From Methylobacterium sp. W2 (GTDB taxonomy: Bacteria > Pseudomonadota > Alphaproteobacteria > Rhizobiales > Beijerinckiaceae), in the NCBI RefSeq assembly GCF_020662345.1, contig NZ_VMOA01000011.1, positions 1 to 64,000 on the forward strand: DNA of 64,000 nt. The letters are read 5' to 3'. The notes beneath the pieces were generated by a model. The model was not told the origin of the DNA and did no database searches. It saw only the letters and a list, made by a program, of their open reading frames with translations. Every line of letters begins with the position of its first letter. The first letter of the stretch is position 1. The translations under genes and the position numbers were made by a program. Shown one piece after another: positions 53,163-62,034 of the stretch.

Positions 53163-53789
53163 ATGGCCGCCGACATCGCCGTCTCCGACCCGGAGCCCCA
53201 GGCCTATCGAGACATCCGCGCGGCCAACGCGCGCTATGCGGAGAGTTTCGACAAGGGCGACCTCGCCCTTCCGCCGGCCCGCCGGTTCGCCATCCTGACC
53301 TGCATGGATGCGCGCCTCGATCCGGCGAAATATGCCGGCCTCGGCGAAGGCGACGCCCATGTCATCCGCAATGCCGGCGGACGGGCCAGCGGCGACGCGA
53401 TCCGCTCCCTGGTGATCTCGCACAAGCTCCTCGGCACCGAAGCGTTCTTCGTGATCCACCACACCGATTGCGGGATGGAGCTGTTCACCGATGCCGTCAT
53501 CGGCGATCTCCTCGCCGACAATCTCGACACCGCGCGCTTCGACGGCACGGAATGGTCGAACCCGCATCATGGCGGTGGCTCGCCCGCCGGCTATGCCATC
53601 GACTGGCTGACCATCCCCGAACAAAGCCATGCCGTGACCTCCGACGTCCGGCGCATCCGCGCGCATCCCCTCGTGCCGAGCCGCATCCCGATCTTCGGTT
53701 TCGTCTACGACGTCGCCACGGGGCTCCTGAACGAGATCGCCGCAGCCAGCGAGGCCGGCCGGCCCACGCCGCCGCTCCATCTCGGGTAG
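53163..53789 (+). CDS. Beta-carbonic anhydrase
   Basis: 208 residues. Zinc and catalytic residues: Cys47-x-Asp49-x-Arg51 in [11 protein letters not shown], then His100-x2-Cys103 in [25 protein letters not shown] is the conserved strand-turn. This is the short beta-class, which interconverts CO2 and bicarbonate. It lies 160 bases after the oxygenase gene on the same strand and may belong to that operon. Confidence 0.93.
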   Translation: MAADIAVSDPEPQAYRDIRAANARYAESFDKGDLALPPARRFAILTCMDARLDPAKYAGLGEGDAHVIRNAGGRASGDAIRSLVISHKLLGTEAFFVIHHTDCGMELFTDAVIGDLLADNLDTARFDGTEWSNPHHGGGSPAGYAIDWLTIPEQSHAVTSDVRRIRAHPLVPSRIPIFGFVYDVATGLLNEIAAASEAGRPTPPLHLG

Positions 53790-54180
53790 GGCGCTGCCAT
53801 GAGACGGACCCTATGGCCGATCCGCGCCCGCTCCCGTCGGATGCTGCAGCGCAGGCTGCGGAGGGCGAGGGCGTTCCACCCGGCCCTGTTGCGCCAGCGA
53901 GCCAGGCTCCCGGCCGATGCGTCGGCTGACGAAACAGCTTCGGAATAGATGCGTCCCGCTCAGAGCCTTTTTGATTGAATGTTTCAGCGGATGCTCATGC
54001 CAAAGTAGATCGTCTGCCAAAGTCGATCATCCAAGCAGACCTCCTCATCCTGACGCGCCCGCGTCAGCGGGCCTCGAAGGAGGCCTCCCGTTGACGCGCG
54101 ATCCCTGGAGCCCTCCTTCGAGGCCGCTACGCGGCACCTCAGGATGAGGTAACGCCTTGGAAAACAACTCAAACAAGCTC
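53790..54180. other. Intergenic stretch between carbonic anhydrase and VWA genes
   Basis: 391 bases at a convergent gene junction. The right half is the palindromic repeat at 54043-54149. The left half has short frames (for example from an ATG at about 53800) without family resemblance; I do not support a gene. Confidence 0.5.
54043..54149. repeat. CCTCATCCTGA palindromic intergenic repeat
   Basis: Outer arms CCTCATCCTGA (54043-54053) / TCAGGATGAGG (54139-54149) and inner arms CCTCGAAGGAGG (54072-54083) / CCTCCTTCGAGG (54112-54123) are perfect. Repeats with this core are widespread between genes in Hyphomicrobiales. Here it lies past the 3' ends of convergent genes. Confidence 0.8.
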
Positions 54181-55341
54181 TCAGCCGGGCGCGCCCGCTG
54201 CCGGGATCGCGGCGATGCCGGCCGAGGCGGCCCAGGCCGTGAGGTCGGATTTCCGGATCGCCTCCGCCATCAGGTCGGGGAACAGGTCCGGCGTGCAGGC
54301 GAAGGCGGGCACGCCCAAAGCGGCGAGCCGGCCCGCCAGCGCCCGGTCGTAGGACGGCGCGCCCTCGTCGGACAGGGCCAGCAGCGCCACCACCTGCACG
54401 CCCGAGGCCACCATCCGCTGTGCGCGCGCCAGGAGCCCGGCCTCGACGCCACCCTCGTAGAGGTCGGAAATCAGGACCAGGATCGTGTCCTCGGGGCGGG
54501 TGATCCGGGATTCGCAATAGCCCATCGCCCGGTTGATGTCGGTGCCGCCGCCGAGCTGGACCGAGAACAGCACCTCGACCGGGTCTTCCAGCTCGTCGGA
54601 GAGGTCCACCACCTCGGTGTCGAACACCACGAGGCGGGTGGTCACCGCCGGGAGTGACGCCATCACCGCGCCGAAGATGCTCGAGTAGACGACCGAACTC
54701 GCCATCGAGCCGGATTGGTCGATGCACAGGATCACGTCCTTAAGGCTGGCGCGCTGGCGCCGGCCGTGGCCGAACCGGGTCTCGGGGATGATGGTGCGGT
54801 ACTCGGCTTGGTAATGGCGCAGGTTGGCCCGGATGGTGCGGTTCCAGTCGATCTCCGCATGGCGCGGGCGCCGGTTCACGCTGGCGCGGTCGATGGCCCC
54901 GGTCACCGCCTGGCGCAGGGGCTCTTCGAGCTTGCGCATCAGGGCCTCGACGACCTTGCGCACCACGAGGCGGGCCGTGTCCTTGGTCTTGCCGCCCAGC
55001 AGCCCGCGTAGGGAGATCAGGGTCGAGACGAGGGCGACGTCGGGGACCACCGCCTCCAGCATCTCGGGCTCGGTGAGCATGCGCTTGAGGTCGAGGCGCT
55101 CGAAAGCATCGCGCTGCATCACCTGCACCACGGAGGCCGGGAAATAGTCGCGGATATCGCCGAGCCAGCGCGGCACGGAGGGGGACGAGGCGCCGAGCCC
55201 GCCCTTCCGGTCGGAATCGTAGAGGGCGCCGAGCGCCCGGTCGATGCCGACATCGCGGCCCGACAGGCCGCAGCCGGTGCCGTCCGCCGCGCCCCCGCCG
55301 AGGACGAGGCGCCAGCGGCGCAGGCGCTCGGTGTCGCTCAT
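54181..55341 (-). CDS. VWA-domain protein of a MoxR/VWA cassette
   Basis: 386 residues from the ATG at 55341. The N-terminal half (1-195) is helical. The von Willebrand A domain starts about 200 with the metal-site motif DVILCIDQSGSM (Asp208-x-Ser210-x-Ser212), then RLVVFDTEVVDLSDE, the GGGTDINRAMGY Thr of the metal site, and ILVLISDLYEGG. These residues suggest a functional MIDAS. VWA proteins paired with MoxR ATPases (CoxE, NorD, CbbO, ViaA) act as adaptors that recruit a substrate. It overlaps the DUF5682 gene by 4 bases and is the last gene of the cassette. Confidence 0.9.
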   Translation of the reverse strand: MSDTERLRRWRLVLGGGAADGTGCGLSGRDVGIDRALGALYDSDRKGGLGASSPSVPRWLGDIRDYFPASVVQVMQRDAFERLDLKRMLTEPEMLEAVVPDVALVSTLISLRGLLGGKTKDTARLVVRKVVEALMRKLEEPLRQAVTGAIDRASVNRRPRHAEIDWNRTIRANLRHYQAEYRTIIPETRFGHGRRQRASLKDVILCIDQSGSMASSVVYSSIFGAVMASLPAVTTRLVVFDTEVVDLSDELEDPVEVLFSVQLGGGTDINRAMGYCESRITRPEDTILVLISDLYEGGVEAGLLARAQRMVASGVQVVALLALSDEGAPSYDRALAGRLAALGVPAFACTPDLFPDLMAEAIRKSDLTAWAASAGIAAIPAAGAPG

Positions 55342-57674
55342 GGCGTGTCCTCCGTCGTCTCGTTCTCCACAGGCGCCAGGAGGAGGCGCAGGATCGGCAG
55401 CACCCTGGCGGCGCGTTCGGCATCCAGGATGCGGGCGGATTCCCCTCCTTCGGAAAAACCGGCCCGATGGCGGTTCAAAGCCTCGCCGATGGCGCGTCGC
55501 TCGCCCTGAGAAATCGTCGCGAAGGTGCGTCGCAACAGGGGGAGCAATTCGGCAAAGAGCGTCCCGTCGAGGCCGGAGAGCCATTCGTCGAGGACCGCGA
55601 GCAGGGTGCCGCCGTGGACCAGGACCGTGCCGCTCTCCTCCAGGAAACCCTCGATCCAGGCGGCGGCCGCCATCGTGCCGGAGGCCCGGGACAAAGCGAG
55701 GCGAAGCCGATCTCCGGCCTGCTCCGCCGTGAGGGCCCGGTCGTCGAACAGCAGCCGCACGGCGCGTCCGACGACGCGGCCATGCACATGGGTCTGGTCG
55801 GCCAGGCCGCGAAGGGCCTCCTGCCAGACCGCCTTCAAGTCGGGCTCCTCCAAGAGGGAGATCGCGGCGTGGACGCCCATGATCCGCCGCATGGCCGACG
55901 CGGCGGCCTCGTCGTCAAGGCTCTGGCAGGCCGCCGTCAGCCCGGCGGCGGCGCGGGGCACGAGCCCGCGCACCACGCCGAGCACCGGCCCCGTATCGGA
56001 GGAGCGCACGGACCCGTAGCGCGCCAGTTCGGCGAGCGGGGGCAGCGCCTCCATAAGGTCGAACACGTCCGCCGAGACGGCGGCGCGGTCGTTGAGGGCG
56101 TGGATCACATCCTCCCCGGCTCCGGCGAGATCGGCGTCGAGGAGCGTGCCGATGAGGCCGGCCAGTTCCGCGACGCGGGTCGCCTCGCGAGCCCGCCTCC
56201 GAACCCGGCTGGCAGCGGCCTCGGCCACCGTGCCGCCATCGGCGGAGGCGGCGACCAGATCCACCACCCATTCGGGCTGCCAGGACAGGAACCACGCCTC
56301 CTTGAAGGTGCCGCGCCCGCGCGCCTGCTGGCGCCGGCCCCAGGGAATGCCGATGAGATGGAGCCGGTTGAGGAAATGGCTGCGGGCGAGGTCGGTGTCC
56401 TTGCGCAGGTCGAGGACGAGGTCGCCCGCGACCGCCTCCGGCTTGAGGCGCAGGCTCTTGCAGATCGCGGCGAAATCCGCCTCCACCGGTGTGCCGGGGC
56501 TGTCCGGCGGGGTCGCGCCCAGGCGCTCGCCGATGACGAGCTTGCGTCGGATCAGCGCCATCGGCGCCGGATCGGCGAAACACAGGGTCGCCTGCGCGGC
56601 CTCGTGCAGGTCGTCGAGGGACGGGCGCGCCCGTCCCCGGAACCCCGCCAGCGCCTCGGCGAGGCGGACGGCTTCGATCACCGAGGCCGGCGAGGCGTCT
56701 AGGTCCTCGGCACGGAGCAGGGCCGCCGCGCGGGCGAGCCAGCGGGCGGCGACGCGGCCCTCGTGATTCCACAGGGTATCGTACCATTCCGGCGAGAGCA
56801 CCCCGGCCCGGTAGCCGCTGGCGGTGGCCAGACGCTCATAGGACCAGGGCGCCCAGGCGGCGGCGACCTTGGTCTTGGGCAATCCCTTTAGGGTCGCCGC
56901 ATCGAGGCCGACCTGCCCCTTGGCGTCGTGGCGCGCCAGCGCCGGGGCGTGCCAGGCCCCGCAGATCACGGCGATGCGGGCGAACCCCTCTTTGCCGGCC
57001 TTGCGGATCGCGCTGCGCATATGGGCTTCGCGCGCCTCCTCGCTGGGGGCCTCCTCCGGGTCGGTACCGGCATCTTCGCGCAGCGCCGCCATCGCCTCGG
57101 CGATGGCGTCGAACACGTCGCCGTCCTCGCCCGCCCGACTTTCAACAAGCGCGTCCCACCAACGCTCGCCGTCCGGAAAGCCGGCCAGCGCGGCGAGTTC
57201 GCCGAGCGGGTCGCGCCGGATCGCCGTCGATGCCGGAAGGGGAGTGTCCTCCTGCCCCGCCTCTGCCACCGGCTCCGCGTCGAGGGGCGCCGGAGCGGGG
57301 GATTCCTGCTCCGGCGGTTCTTCCTCGGGGGGGCCTTGCGGCGCGCCGAACCCGTCGGCGAGCTGGATCGCGTGCGGCAGGTCGATGAAGCGCAGGGTCG
57401 CTCCATGGTCGAGGCCGTGGCGCATGGCCACCCATTCGGGCGAGAAGGCCGCAAAGGGGAAGAAGGCGCAGGTCTGCGGCCGGTCCGCCCGGTAGACGAG
57501 CAGGGCCACCGGCGGTGCCATCGCGGGGTCGGAGACGAGGGGGATCAGAGCGTCGGCATCCGGCGGCCCCTCGATAAGCAGGCAGTCGGGCCGAAAGGCA
57601 TCGAGGGCCGCGCGCAGCGAGCGGGCCGAGCCCGGCCCGTGGTGGCGGATGCCGAAGATCCGAACCTCAGGCAT
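55338..57674 (-). CDS. DUF5682-family protein
   Basis: 778 residues. The N-terminus VRIFGIRHHGPGSARSLRAA and LLIEGPPDADALIPLV are the DUF5682 landmarks. IAVICGAWHAPAL near 235-250 resembles a second conserved patch. A Pro/Glu-rich linker lies near 115-145, and the C-terminal 500 residues are helical repeats. The early His-His and the Glu in IEGP hint at an erythromycin-esterase/TraB-like active site, but this is my inference; no enzyme activity is known for the family. It is joined to the VWA gene by a 4-base overlap and follows the MoxR gene after a 335-base repeat-filled gap. Confidence 0.85.
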   Translation of the reverse strand: MPEVRIFGIRHHGPGSARSLRAALDAFRPDCLLIEGPPDADALIPLVSDPAMAPPVALLVYRADRPQTCAFFPFAAFSPEWVAMRHGLDHGATLRFIDLPHAIQLADGFGAPQGPPEEEPPEQESPAPAPLDAEPVAEAGQEDTPLPASTAIRRDPLGELAALAGFPDGERWWDALVESRAGEDGDVFDAIAEAMAALREDAGTDPEEAPSEEAREAHMRSAIRKAGKEGFARIAVICGAWHAPALARHDAKGQVGLDAATLKGLPKTKVAAAWAPWSYERLATASGYRAGVLSPEWYDTLWNHEGRVAARWLARAAALLRAEDLDASPASVIEAVRLAEALAGFRGRARPSLDDLHEAAQATLCFADPAPMALIRRKLVIGERLGATPPDSPGTPVEADFAAICKSLRLKPEAVAGDLVLDLRKDTDLARSHFLNRLHLIGIPWGRRQQARGRGTFKEAWFLSWQPEWVVDLVAASADGGTVAEAAASRVRRRAREATRVAELAGLIGTLLDADLAGAGEDVIHALNDRAAVSADVFDLMEALPPLAELARYGSVRSSDTGPVLGVVRGLVPRAAAGLTAACQSLDDEAAASAMRRIMGVHAAISLLEEPDLKAVWQEALRGLADQTHVHGRVVGRAVRLLFDDRALTAEQAGDRLRLALSRASGTMAAAAWIEGFLEESGTVLVHGGTLLAVLDEWLSGLDGTLFAELLPLLRRTFATISQGERRAIGEALNRHRAGFSEGGESARILDAERAARVLPILRLLLAPVENETTEDTP

Positions 57675-57773
57675 CGCGGCCGGGGGTGGTGGGGCGAAGG
57701 CTCATGCGAAGGTCGTCCTCGTTGATGCGGTGGGGGCTGGCAATCGATGTCCTCGCTCGAACGGACGCGAGCC

Positions 57774-57960
57774 CCCCTCTCCCCGCTTGCGGGGAGAGGA
57801 TCACGGGCACCTTGTCGTGCCCGTGATGAGCGGAGCGATGGTGAGGGGGCGATTCCGAAAGTGCCTCGGTCGGAATCACCCCCTCACCATCGGCTGCCGC
57901 CTTGACGCGCTCCCCGGCAAGGGGGAGACGCGTCCCTCTCCCCGCCCGGCGGGGAGAGGG
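57774..57960. repeat. Composite intergenic repeat, copy B, inside the MoxR cassette
   Basis: Contains CTCCCCGCTTGCGGGGAG, GATCACGGGCACCTTGTCGT paired with GTGCCCGTGAT, AGCGGAGCGATGGTGAGGGG, a GATTCCGAAAGTGCC / TCGGAATC hairpin, and CTCCCCGCCCGGCGGGGAG. It is homologous to copy A at 39907-40056. It occupies most of the 335-base gap between the MoxR and DUF5682 genes; nothing else is seen there. Confidence 0.8.
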
Positions 57961-58009
57961 GATGCTCAACCGTCGCTCCACACCACGAGCGCGGAGAAAC
58001 GGCCCGCCC

Positions 58010-59110
58010 TCACGCGCTCTCGCGGGCGGCGCGGTAGAAATCCTTCCACTCCGGCCGTTCCTTCACCACGGTCTCGAGATATTCGCGCCAGACGATAGCG
58101 TCCTGCACCGGATCCTTAATCACTGCGCCACTGATGCCGGAGACGAGGTCGTGGGCCGAGAGGTGGCCGTTGCCGAAATGAGCGGCCAGCGCCAGCCCGC
58201 TGCCGACGACGCTGATCGCCTCCGCCGTGGAGAGCGTGCCGGACGGCTGCTTGACCTTGCTCTTGCCGTCGGCGGTCACGCCCTCCCGCAACTCGCGGAA
58301 GATAGTGACGACGCGGCGGATCTGGTCGGCGCCGGGCAGCTCGGCCGGGATCTCGAAGGCGCGCCCGAGGGCGGCCACACGGGTCTCGACGATGGCGATC
58401 TCGGCCTCGATCGTGGCCGGCGGGGGCAGCACCACGGTGTTGAAGCGACGCTTCAACGCGCTCGACAATTCGTTGACGCCGCGATCCCGGTTGTTGGCGG
58501 TGGCGATGAGGTTGAAGCCCCGGGCGGCGGCGATCTCCTCGTTGAGTTCCGGGATCGGCAGGGTCTTCTCGGAGAGGATCGTGATGAAGCTGTCCTGCGT
58601 CTCGGAGGGGATGCGGGTCAGTTCCTCCACGCGGGCGATTTTGCCTTCCTCCATGGCGCGCACGATCGGGCTCGCCACCACGGCCTCGCGGCTCGGCCCC
58701 TTGGCCAGCAGCAGGGCGTAGTTCCAGCCGTAGCGGATCGATTCCTCGCTGGTCCCGGCGGTGCCCTGCACGATGAGGCGCGAGGTGCCGCAGATCGCCG
58801 CCGCCAGATGCTCGCTGACCCAGCTCTTGGCTGTGCCCGGCGTGCCGAGGAGGAGGAGCGCCCGATCGGTGGCCAGCGTCGCCACCGCCACTTCCATCAG
58901 GCGCCGGTCGCCGATGTATTTCGGCGTGACCTCGAACCCGGAGCCGAGCCGCCCACCCATGAGGTAGGTGACGACCGCCTGCGGCGAGAGCAGCCAGTTC
59001 GGCGGACGCGGCCTGTCATCGGTGCCGCGCAGCGCCTCCAACTCCTCGGCGAAAGCGTCCTCGGCGGCCCGGCGCAGCTGCGTCGTCTTGGTTCCGTTGG
59101 TCGGGCTCAT
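58010..59110 (-). CDS. MoxR-type AAA+ ATPase
   Basis: 366 residues. Walker A GTPGTAKS at 89-96 in DRALLLLGTPGTAKSWVSEH, sensor-type FNLIATANNRDRGVNELSSA and Arg-finger region LKRRFNTVVLPPP. The MoxR-style TRIPSETQDSFITILSEKTL follows the Walker B position. Walker B itself is not the textbook form (EEGKIARVEELTRI). It remodels or activates an unknown target together with the VWA protein, as in RavA-ViaA, NorQ-NorD or CbbQ-CbbO. Three bases separate its start from the DUF5691 stop. Confidence 0.92.
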   Translation of the reverse strand: MSPTNGTKTTQLRRAAEDAFAEELEALRGTDDRPRPPNWLLSPQAVVTYLMGGRLGSGFEVTPKYIGDRRLMEVAVATLATDRALLLLGTPGTAKSWVSEHLAAAICGTSRLIVQGTAGTSEESIRYGWNYALLLAKGPSREAVVASPIVRAMEEGKIARVEELTRIPSETQDSFITILSEKTLPIPELNEEIAAARGFNLIATANNRDRGVNELSSALKRRFNTVVLPPPATIEAEIAIVETRVAALGRAFEIPAELPGADQIRRVVTIFRELREGVTADGKSKVKQPSGTLSTAEAISVVGSGLALAAHFGNGHLSAHDLVSGISGAVIKDPVQDAIVWREYLETVVKERPEWKDFYRAARESA

Positions 59111-59113
59111 GCC

Positions 59114-60664
59114 TCAGGCGAACTCCCATCGGATGGTGGCGCGCAACGCGAGGATCTCGGCGAAATCCTCGATCTGCCGGCGCAGGTTGTCCTCGGCCTC
59201 GTCCGGCAGCCGGGCGAGGATGGCGGCGGCGGAGGCCGCATGGTCCTCGTCGGGCCAGGCCCGTTCGGCGAGGCGGGTGAGCAGGTAAGCGGAGGCGAGA
59301 TCCTTGCGGTCGGATTGCGAGGTCCGCGTCACCGAGGCGAGCCAATCGAGGAGGGCCGCCGTGAAGGCCGCGGACAGGGAGGAGGGCGCCTGCCGCAGGA
59401 GGGCGAGGATCGTATCGATCTCCCCCTTGCCGAGCATCCGCGCCACCGTGGCCTCCCATTCCGCATCGGGGAGCAGCCGCGCGGCGCGGGTCCAGATTTC
59501 GCGCAGCGCTTCGCTTGGCTGAATCCCCGATAGGCGTCCGGCGAATCCCTCGGCCAGCACCGTGACCATCGCCCGCGCCCAGTCCAGGTCGCGCTCGCGC
59601 CGCGCGGCGCCGAGAAACCCGTCGACGATGTGCAGCGGCCATTCGCTGCGCAGGGCCAGCTCGATCCATAGCCTCGGCGGATGCTCGGCGAAGGCGTGCA
59701 GCGGGGCCGCGGCGACGATGGTGCGAAGCAGGCCGGCTTTCGTGCCGCCGCCATGCCGTTCGTAGGCACGCGCCTCGATCCCGTCCCGGGCGAGCGTCGG
59801 AGATTCCTCCGGCAGCGTGACAACCAGGTTGTGTTTCATCCCGCCGAGGAGTTTTCGGCGGCTCTCGATCGCCAGGATCGTCCTGGCCCTCGCCGCCATG
59901 CGCGAGGCGAAGAGCGATCCGGCAAGACGCGGCAGCAGCGCCTGTGCCGCCGACCGGACGCCGCTCGCGCGATCGTCGAGGCAGGTCTCGAGGAAGGGTG
60001 CGTCCGCCTCCGACAGGCCGATCTCCAGGGCGGAGACGAGGTTCTGGCGCATCTCCGCCTTCTCGGCGCGGAACCCCGCTTCCAGTTCGAGGCGGGCTCC
60101 TTCCGGATCGCGCAGGCGGAAGGCGACGAAGGCGGCGCGCCGCTCGGCGGGGCTCGCCTCCGCCCCATCCGGAGCCGTCGGCGCGGCGTCGGTGCCGCGG
60201 CCGGCACAGGCCTTGTCGAGCCAGTCGAGCTCCTCGCCCGCGATCGCGTCGATGGTCTCGCCCCACTCGCGCCGGTAGGGCGCCAGGGCCGGGAGCAGCC
60301 AGGGCGGCGCGCGCATCCCCCGCTCGGCGGCGAGCTCACACCACTCCCTCACGCGGCCCCGCGCCTCCGTGCCGGCTGCGAGGAGCAACCCGAGCCGCGC
60401 CGCCGCTGCAGGCGGGCAGGGACGGCCCTTCGCCTCGCAGGGCGGCGCCGGCGTGAAGGCCTCGGGCGGAAGGCCGCTGCCGGCGAGATGGTGGATACCC
60501 GCGACCGCGACCCGCGTCAGCAGGGCCATGCCTGGCTCTGCGCACGGAAGCGCGCCAGCGACCGTCTCGAAATCGGCGGGGGCGGGGGAACGGTCGGCCC
60601 CGAGCAAAGCGGTGACGAGGGCCGTCTCCCAATCGTCGAGGGTGGAGGTGCCGAGGCTCATCAC
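59114..60664 (-). CDS. DUF5691-family protein
   Basis: 516 residues, predicted all-helical and repeat-like (HEAT-type look): DDWETALVTALLGADRSPAP at the start, ERGMRAPPWLLPALAPYRRE, RQNLVSALEIGLSEADAPFL, DDRASGVRSAAQALLPRL, FILR-like helices to the end. The position between a SWIM-domain gene and a MoxR gene is what identifies it. No catalytic motif is visible; a scaffold or substrate-recognition role is likely (inference). The start overlaps the SWIM gene by 4 bases. Confidence 0.8.
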   Translation of the reverse strand: MMSLGTSTLDDWETALVTALLGADRSPAPADFETVAGALPCAEPGMALLTRVAVAGIHHLAGSGLPPEAFTPAPPCEAKGRPCPPAAAARLGLLLAAGTEARGRVREWCELAAERGMRAPPWLLPALAPYRREWGETIDAIAGEELDWLDKACAGRGTDAAPTAPDGAEASPAERRAAFVAFRLRDPEGARLELEAGFRAEKAEMRQNLVSALEIGLSEADAPFLETCLDDRASGVRSAAQALLPRLAGSLFASRMAARARTILAIESRRKLLGGMKHNLVVTLPEESPTLARDGIEARAYERHGGGTKAGLLRTIVAAAPLHAFAEHPPRLWIELALRSEWPLHIVDGFLGAARRERDLDWARAMVTVLAEGFAGRLSGIQPSEALREIWTRAARLLPDAEWEATVARMLGKGEIDTILALLRQAPSSLSAAFTAALLDWLASVTRTSQSDRKDLASAYLLTRLAERAWPDEDHAASAAAILARLPDEAEDNLRRQIEDFAEILALRATIRWEFA

Positions 60665-62034
60665 GCCGCTCTCACCAGGATCGGCCGGGGATCCTGGGCC
60701 GGGACCGCGTAGAGATGCCCGCCGGCGACCATGGCCAGGGGCGTGAGGGCGAACCCATCATAGAGCCCGAAGAGATCGACAGGGCCGCCCGCCGCCACCG
60801 CCATCAGAGGGGGGAAATGTGCGGAATCGGAGAGGATGAAACAGCCGGTGGCGTCACCCGCGGCCATGGCGCCATCCGTCCCATATCCGAGGCGCAGGCC
60901 GGACAGCCGAACCGGCCAGCGCTCGATCCACGGCGCCCTCGCCAGGGCTTCGGCGAAACCGTCGAGGGCTTCGGCGACGCTCGTCGCGCCGGGCAGGGCG
61001 CCGACCGATGCCGGTCCGGCGCGCCCCTCGCGAAAGACAGCCCTGAGCGGCGGATCGCCGGGATGGAAAGCGAGCGCGCCCGAAAAATCCTGTCCCGCCG
61101 CCGGGACCGGCGGCAGCGGCGAGCCGGGTGTGCCGTAATCGACCACCTGAGCCAGGGCGCCGCTCGCCCGTCCGGCGAGCCAGACGGTGCGGGCGGTGAG
61201 CTTTTCTTCCTCTTCCACCGCATGGGCGAGGATAGCCCACTCGTCGACGAGACCCGGCCGGCCCGCCATCTCTTCGGCGGTCACCGGATAGCCGATGGCC
61301 GCGCGGACGCCTGCGGCCTGTTCGGGCGTGAGCCGTTCCAGGCGCCGGGCGGCCCGGGCCAGCAGCGAGAGGCGGCCGAGGGCGAGGGCGAGGCTGGCTT
61401 CCGGACGTGAGGCTTCCGGACGTGCCGCCCCCGACACGGGCGCGGCCGCGATGAGGCCCGGCATGGCCCGGACCCTGCGGGCGAGGCCCGGGGCCTGTCC
61501 ATCGACGAGACGCCCCGCCATGCGATCCCAGAAGGCATAGGGCTCGCGCCGCACCGTCGCGAGACCGCGCCGCATCAGGTCGCCGAGCCAGAGGTCGAGT
61601 TCATCCAGCGCCGCCGAAACCTTGCCCTCGCGGGCCTGACGGCGCTTGACCTGCCCCTTCTCGTCGACGGGGGCCGGGGCCGCCTGGGCCCGCGCCTCGG
61701 CGGAAATGGCCCGGCTTTCGCGGCCCCGAATCCAGGCGGCGACCCAGTCGGGCGGCGCGGCCTCGGAAATCGGCGTGGTCGCATCCACCAGCATCAGCCC
61801 AAGGGCGTGCTTGCAGGGAAACTTCCGGCTCGGGCAGGTGCATTTCGAGGCCGGACCGGAGAGATCGGTCACCGTGCGATAGGGATTCGCTCCGCTCCCC
61901 TTGATCTCGCCCCAGACGACATCGCCCGCCCGCCCGAGCGCGCTCCACTTGGCCGGTTTCGCCTGATCCTGGCCGGCCTTGCGGCTCGACGCATCGGGAG
62001 CGAGGTCGAGGATTTGCGCGGAGGTGAGGCTCAT
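60661..62034 (-). CDS. SWIM zinc-finger protein, first gene of the MoxR/VWA cassette
   Basis: 457 residues. The SWIM motif C-x-C-x6-C-x-H is complete: Cys65, Cys67, Cys74, His76 in KCTCPSRKFPCKHALGLML, preceded by VWGEIKGSGANPYRTVTDLS. Residues 80-130 are a Glu/Ala/Arg-rich linker. The remaining 320 residues hold no motif I can name. SWIM fingers bind DNA or proteins, often in proteins of plant and bacterial regulatory systems. It leads the minus-strand group SWIM, DUF5691, MoxR, DUF5682, VWA, so transcription presumably starts just upstream at about 62.05 kb. Confidence 0.9.
   Translation of the reverse strand: MSLTSAQILDLAPDASSRKAGQDQAKPAKWSALGRAGDVVWGEIKGSGANPYRTVTDLSGPASKCTCPSRKFPCKHALGLMLVDATTPISEAAPPDWVAAWIRGRESRAISAEARAQAAPAPVDEKGQVKRRQAREGKVSAALDELDLWLGDLMRRGLATVRREPYAFWDRMAGRLVDGQAPGLARRVRAMPGLIAAAPVSGAARPEASRPEASLALALGRLSLLARAARRLERLTPEQAAGVRAAIGYPVTAEEMAGRPGLVDEWAILAHAVEEEEKLTARTVWLAGRASGALAQVVDYGTPGSPLPPVPAAGQDFSGALAFHPGDPPLRAVFREGRAGPASVGALPGATSVAEALDGFAEALARAPWIERWPVRLSGLRLGYGTDGAMAAGDATGCFILSDSAHFPPLMAVAAGGPVDLFGLYDGFALTPLAMVAGGHLYAVPAQDPRPILVRAA

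Noticed and set aside
52999..53298. Short frame overlapping the oxygenase stop and running into the carbonic anhydrase gene
   Set aside because: It has an ATGA overlap start, but its second half is a shadow of the carbonic anhydrase gene; the first 50 residues alone match nothing.
53800..53950. Small Arg-rich or Pro/Ala-rich frames after the carbonic anhydrase
   Set aside because: Two overlapping frames, neither with a ribosome site or a family pattern.
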